Positions 60,573-64,000 of a stretch of DNA of 64,000 nt are shown piece after piece (position 1 is the first letter of the stretch; the number at the start of each line of letters is the position of its first letter). The notes under the pieces are model-generated. The model saw only the letters and a list, made by a program, of their open reading frames with translations. It was not told the DNA's origin and made no database searches. The position numbers were made by a program, and so were the translations under genes. This DNA comes from CAVXEH01 sp963805305 (GTDB lineage: Bacteria > Chloroflexota > Limnocylindria > QHBO01). The DNA is taken from contig CAWDTM010000007.1 of assembly GCA_963805305.1 (NCBI GenBank), positions 186,001 through 250,000 of the forward strand, given 5' to 3'.

Positions 60573-61367
60573 ATGAGCGCCATCCGCCTGGGACGACGCC
60601 TGCTTCCGGCGTTCCTGCTGTCGGCGGGCGCCGTGGTCTGCTCGGCATACCTGCTGGGGATCGCCAGCGCCGAGCTCCTCCTGCTCACTGCGGGTCTCCT
60701 TGCCGGCGCGATTGCCCACGCGATCCTGATCGGCGTGCTCATGGGCCACGCGATCGCGGCACCGAGGGCGCCCTATCGCAACCTCCTCATCGCGCTGATG
60801 CTGCCGTCACTCATCCGGTTGCTGGGGATCACGATTCCCGTCGCGGTGACGCCCGTGGCGATCTGGTACTTCACCGCGGGCACGCCCGCGATCCTGGCCG
60901 CGATCCTGGCGGCACGAGTCGTCGGGCTTCCCCGTGGGCTGCTCGCCTGGCCGGACAGCCTCCGGCTGCAGGCCGTCATAGCCGTGAGCGGCGTCACGAA
61001 CGGGATGCTCGCGTACCTCGTGCTCCGACCGGCACCCGTCGCCGGTGGCGCCGTGGCGATCGTTTCGACGGCGGTCGCGGTGGTCGTCTTCGTGGCCTGC
61101 GTCGAGGAGCTCGTGTTCCGGGGCATTCTGCAGAGCGTCGCCGCCGGCGTGTTTCGCAGCCCCGGCGCGGGGCTCGCCGTTGGAACGACCGCGTCCACCC
61201 TCATGTACGTGGGCTCCCTGTCCCTGGCCTTCCTCGTCGTGATGTTCGCCATGAACCTCTTCCTGGCCTGGGCGGTCGAGGAGACCGGGTCGCTGTGGGG
61301 GGCGCTCGGGGCGCACGCTGCCATGGTGGTGGGGCTCGTCGTCGTGTGGCCGGTGCTCCTCCCGTGA
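60573..61367 (+). CDS. CPBP-family intramembrane protease-like protein
   Basis: A 264-residue membrane protein with about eight hydrophobic segments. The CPBP (Rce1/Abi) motif EExxxR is present as CVEELVFRGILQSV near residue 182, and the C-terminal ETGSLWGALGAHAAMVV gives the second motif's His. These proteins are prenyl-protein protease homologues; bacterial members process or protect against peptides or support surface-protein systems. ATG 60573 is chosen over an upstream frame that runs through the previous gene. Its stop overlaps the next gene start. Confidence 0.75.
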   Translation: MSAIRLGRRLLPAFLLSAGAVVCSAYLLGIASAELLLLTAGLLAGAIAHAILIGVLMGHAIAAPRAPYRNLLIALMLPSLIRLLGITIPVAVTPVAIWYFTAGTPAILAAILAARVVGLPRGLLAWPDSLRLQAVIAVSGVTNGMLAYLVLRPAPVAGGAVAIVSTAVAVVVFVACVEELVFRGILQSVAAGVFRSPGAGLAVGTTASTLMYVGSLSLAFLVVMFAMNLFLAWAVEETGSLWGALGAHAAMVVGLVVVWPVLLP

Positions 61368-63748
61368 TGGTGACGCGCGAACCTGCGCCGAACGCCGGTC
61401 GATCTCGCGGTCGCCGCATCGTCGCGATCGTCGGCGTGGTGGGCGTGATCTACGCGGTCGCCGTGGGAGCATTCGTCCTGTGGCGGTCTCCCGGGAGCGC
61501 GCCCTCGCAGCAGACGGCGATCCTCTTCGCGGTCGGCGACCTGGGGAACGGCCAGTCCGCCGAGACTACGGCCCTGGCCCAGATGCTGGCCAAGCACCGC
61601 ATCGACGCCCTGGCCCTGCTCGGGAACCTCGCCCCTCCCGATGGCTCGGCGACCGCGTGGGACCAGACCTACCAGCCGACATTCGGAGTCTTCGACACTG
61701 CCGTTCGCCCGACGCCGGGCGACATGGAGTACCTCACCAAGAACGCGAAGGGGTATTTCGACCACTTCGCGAAGCACGGCAACAACTTCACCGCAACCCC
61801 GTACTACGCCTACACCCTCGGGAGCTGGAGGATCTACTCGCTCAATTCCGAGATCGGCCAGGGGGAACCGGGGAGCGACATGTACGAGTGGCTTCGCCGT
61901 GACCTGACGACGACGGATGCGGCATGCGTCGCCGCGTACTGGCACGCGCCGGTCCGCACCGCGGGACCGGGCGCCGCTGACGCCGGGTCGATGAGCCGGA
62001 TCGAGAGCCTCCTCGCAGCCGAGGGGGCCGACGTCATCATCACCGGCCGCGATCCCAACTACCAGCGATGGGCCGCGCCCGATGGCGTGACCTCGTTCGT
62101 GGTCGGCACCGGCGGTGCCCCCCTTGCCGGTCCCACGCGTGAGGATCCGGCATTGGTGGCCAGCAGCGCCACCAGCACCGGGGCGCTGGAGCTCGACCTG
62201 CACGCACGCGACGCCGACTTCCAGTTCGTCACCGCCGCCGGTGCGGCCGTCGATTCCGGTTCGATCGGGTGCCATGGCCGACCGACCGGAGATCTGCCCA
62301 GGCCGGCAGCCCCCACGGGCCTCAAGGCAGCGGCGGCGGCAACCGGCGTTGGGCTGACGTGGAAGCCCGTCACCGGAGACCCGGCCGCGATCGGGTACCT
62401 CGTCTACCGGGGCTCAGAGATCATCGGCTTCTCGACCACGCCGAGCTTCGTCGACGCGACGCTGCCGCCGGGCGCATCGGTCCTGTACAGCGTCCGTGCG
62501 GTGGCAGCGAGCGGTGCCCGCTCCACGCCCGGTGATGCCGTCCACTCGGGCGGCGGCGCGGCGGGCTACACGGACTACACGTGGGCCCTCCAGGACGCGA
62601 ACCCCGCGGCGCCCACCGAGGACAAGCCGCAGAGCAAGCTCTGGCTGAGTGCCGGCAGCTGGTGGGGGATCCTGTACGGGGTGGACCCGCGACAGCCGAC
62701 CCGCTCCGCCTACTTCATCCAGCGCTTCGATCCGCAGGCGCAGGCCTGGGTGAACACCGGCGCGCAGGTGGACGATCGGAACCGGAGCCATGCGGATGCG
62801 CTCTGGGACCAGGCCGCAGGCAAGCTGTACGTGGCGTCCACCATCCGATCCGGCGCTGCCAAGCTCTACCGGTACTCCTTCGCGGGCGGCGCATACTCCC
62901 TCGACGCCGGCTTCCCGGTGCGCCTCACCGGGGACGGATCGGAGTCGATGACCATCGCAAAGGATTCGACGGGGACCCTCTGGGTGACGATGACACAGCT
63001 CGCGGACGGCAGTGGTGCCTGCAGCACCGGCAAGTCCTGTGTCGTGCGCGTCATGCACTCGACCGACGCCGAGTGGCACTGGAGCACACCGTACCAGGTC
63101 CCCGATCCCGCCGCGGTCGTGAACCCGGACGACATCTCCGCGGTGGTGAGCTATGGAGGCAAGGCCATCGGCGTCGCCTGGTCAAACCAGCTGACCGGCG
63201 CGTTCTACTTCGCCACGCACCTGGACGGCACCTCGGATCGGGCGTGGAGCACTGCGAAGCTCGAGGTTGCCCCCCGGGGCGCCGACGATCATCTGAATCT
63301 CAAGGTCGACAGGGCCGGTCGGGTCTACCTCATCGGGAAGACGTCGCTGAACGATCCGGCGAACGCATCGCCCAAGCTTCCGCTCATGGTGCTCTGGCAG
63401 CGAAGCGTCGACGGCACGTGGCGGGACTCGACGGTTTGGACCGTGGCAGACGACGTGACTCGCCCGCAGGTCGTGGTCGACGAGAAGGCCGGCCGCGTGT
63501 TTGCCATCGCCGCCCAGCCGGGCAGCGGGGGAAGCATCTACACGAAGTCCGCGAACATCTCCGATCTCGCCTTCCCGTCGGGCCTGGGGACGGTCCTGCT
63601 CTCCAGCGGAGAGATGAACAACCCCACGACCACGAAGCAGACCGTGAGCCTCGCCGATGGGATCCTGGTCCTGGCCAGCGATACGCGAACGCACACTTAC
63701 TGGCACGCGATCATCACCTCCGCGCTTCTCGGGGAAGGTGGCCGATGA
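61367..63748 (+). CDS. Membrane-anchored pseudo-phosphatase/Fn3/shared-domain surface protein
   Basis: A 793-residue protein with an N-terminal anchor helix (IVAIVGVVGVIYAVAVGAFV). Residues ~45-305 follow the purple-acid-phosphatase-like metallophosphoesterase pattern but with lost metal ligands: AVGDLGNG keeps its Asp, GDxxY is GNLAP, GNHE is GDMEY, WHHP is WHAP, and GHDHxYxR is GRDPNYQR. An Fn3-like domain (~308-395) follows, and then a ~370-residue C-terminal domain homologous to residues ~55-435 of the giant protein (PQSKLWLSAGSWWGILYG, YSLDAGFPVRLT, TKQTVSLADGILVLASDTRT). GTG 61364 is an alternative start. It overlaps both neighbours and is probably a surface scaffold. Confidence 0.75.
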   Translation: MVTREPAPNAGRSRGRRIVAIVGVVGVIYAVAVGAFVLWRSPGSAPSQQTAILFAVGDLGNGQSAETTALAQMLAKHRIDALALLGNLAPPDGSATAWDQTYQPTFGVFDTAVRPTPGDMEYLTKNAKGYFDHFAKHGNNFTATPYYAYTLGSWRIYSLNSEIGQGEPGSDMYEWLRRDLTTTDAACVAAYWHAPVRTAGPGAADAGSMSRIESLLAAEGADVIITGRDPNYQRWAAPDGVTSFVVGTGGAPLAGPTREDPALVASSATSTGALELDLHARDADFQFVTAAGAAVDSGSIGCHGRPTGDLPRPAAPTGLKAAAAATGVGLTWKPVTGDPAAIGYLVYRGSEIIGFSTTPSFVDATLPPGASVLYSVRAVAASGARSTPGDAVHSGGGAAGYTDYTWALQDANPAAPTEDKPQSKLWLSAGSWWGILYGVDPRQPTRSAYFIQRFDPQAQAWVNTGAQVDDRNRSHADALWDQAAGKLYVASTIRSGAAKLYRYSFAGGAYSLDAGFPVRLTGDGSESMTIAKDSTGTLWVTMTQLADGSGACSTGKSCVVRVMHSTDAEWHWSTPYQVPDPAAVVNPDDISAVVSYGGKAIGVAWSNQLTGAFYFATHLDGTSDRAWSTAKLEVAPRGADDHLNLKVDRAGRVYLIGKTSLNDPANASPKLPLMVLWQRSVDGTWRDSTVWTVADDVTRPQVVVDEKAGRVFAIAAQPGSGGSIYTKSANISDLAFPSGLGTVLLSSGEMNNPTTTKQTVSLADGILVLASDTRTHTYWHAIITSALLGEGGR

Positions 63749-64000
63749 CCTTCGACCTGGCCGGGCATGTCGGGGTCGGCTCGACCGTGGCCGATGACCG
63801 CACCCGGTCGTCGATTGCCGCAGAGCTCGATCCCTATCGGCCGGTCGACGATGGCGGCGTGCAGGTGATGCCCCCTGGCGTGACCCTCGCGCACCTCGAG
63901 GCGGAACCGTCGCTCGATGAGCTCCAGCTCGCGGCCGTCGACGGCCTGGTGACCGGCACGACCGCGACGGGCCTCTTCGTGGTTGCCGGCAATCGCGTGG
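63745..64000 (+). CDS. Unrecognised protein, 3' end outside window
   Basis: An open frame from ATG 63745, overlapping the upstream stop by 4 nt (ATGA), continues to the window end (85 codons seen). It begins MTFDLAGHVGVGSTVADDRT; no signal peptide, membrane helix or motif is evident in the visible part. Later visible segments include VMPPGVTLAHLEAEPSLDEL. The tight coupling shows that it belongs to the same operon as the surface protein. Confidence 0.6.
   Translation, partial: MTFDLAGHVGVGSTVADDRTRSSIAAELDPYRPVDDGGVQVMPPGVTLAHLEAEPSLDELQLAAVDGLVTGTTATGLFVVAGNRV

Overview
The window is a 64-kb stretch of very GC-rich, tightly packed bacterial chromosome. No rRNA, tRNA, CRISPR array, transposase or phage gene was seen. 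The gene set (Lhr-type helicase, LigC/LigD-type repair enzymes, OpcA, a qcrC-qcrA-qcrB menaquinol:cytochrome c reductase, an actinobacterial-type cytochrome oxidase subunit IV, many GTG/TTG starts and ATGA/GTGA overlaps) fits a Gram-positive-type or monoderm aerobic heterotroph. A Chloroflexota lineage (Limnocylindria/Ellin6529-like) is my best guess and Actinobacteriota the alternative; both are inference. Many genes have a TANNNT -10 box ending exactly 6 nt before the start codon and no Shine-Dalgarno sequence, which points to common leaderless transcription.

Layout. 1-5.0 kb: 3' part of an Lhr helicase, convergent with an ECF sigma factor/anti-sigma-like membrane protein pair. 5.2 kb: a cluster of three DnaA-box-like 9-mers. 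5.3-16.3 kb: a beta-CASP RNase-like protein, a LigC-type DNA ligase, a DUF885 protein, a GNAT acetyltransferase, a MarR regulator with a heterodimeric ABC exporter, and a LigD-type primase-polymerase. 16.3-20.9 kb: a YihY/BrkB protein, a secreted coiled-coil M23 peptidase and glycogen phosphorylase. 21-27.4 kb: a large HTH/disordered protein, a methyltransferase-like membrane protein, a small membrane protein and the bc complex qcrC-A-B. 27.4-31.8 kb: a DinB-TPR protein, an FAD oxidoreductase and a MarR-MFS efflux operon. 31.9-34.7 kb: cytochrome oxidase ctaC-ctaD-ctaF (no subunit III in the window). 34.8-36.1 kb: nicotinamidase, a small membrane protein and a zinc-ribbon protein with a possible structured leader.

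36.3-46.3 kb: a complete pentose-phosphate operon, tkt-tal-pgi-gnd-zwf-opcA-pgl, followed by a small membrane protein and a cysteine-less thioredoxin-fold protein. 46.3-48.1 kb: proline dehydrogenase and two unknown small proteins.

48.1-64 kb: a cell-surface/exopolysaccharide region. It holds three family 2 glycosyltransferases, an HTH-membrane protein, a Wzx-like flippase, a secreted beta-helix protein, a 1430-residue secreted multi-Ig/LamG-like protein with a perfect 571-bp tandem duplication, small membrane proteins, a CPBP-family membrane protein, and a membrane-anchored protein joining a catalytically degenerate phosphatase-like domain and an Fn3 domain to a ~370-residue domain also found at the N terminus of the 1430-residue protein. 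The last gene runs off the window. This region is the best candidate for something undescribed: a surface-matrix module built around that shared domain, with GTAC-core motifs upstream of three of its transcription units.
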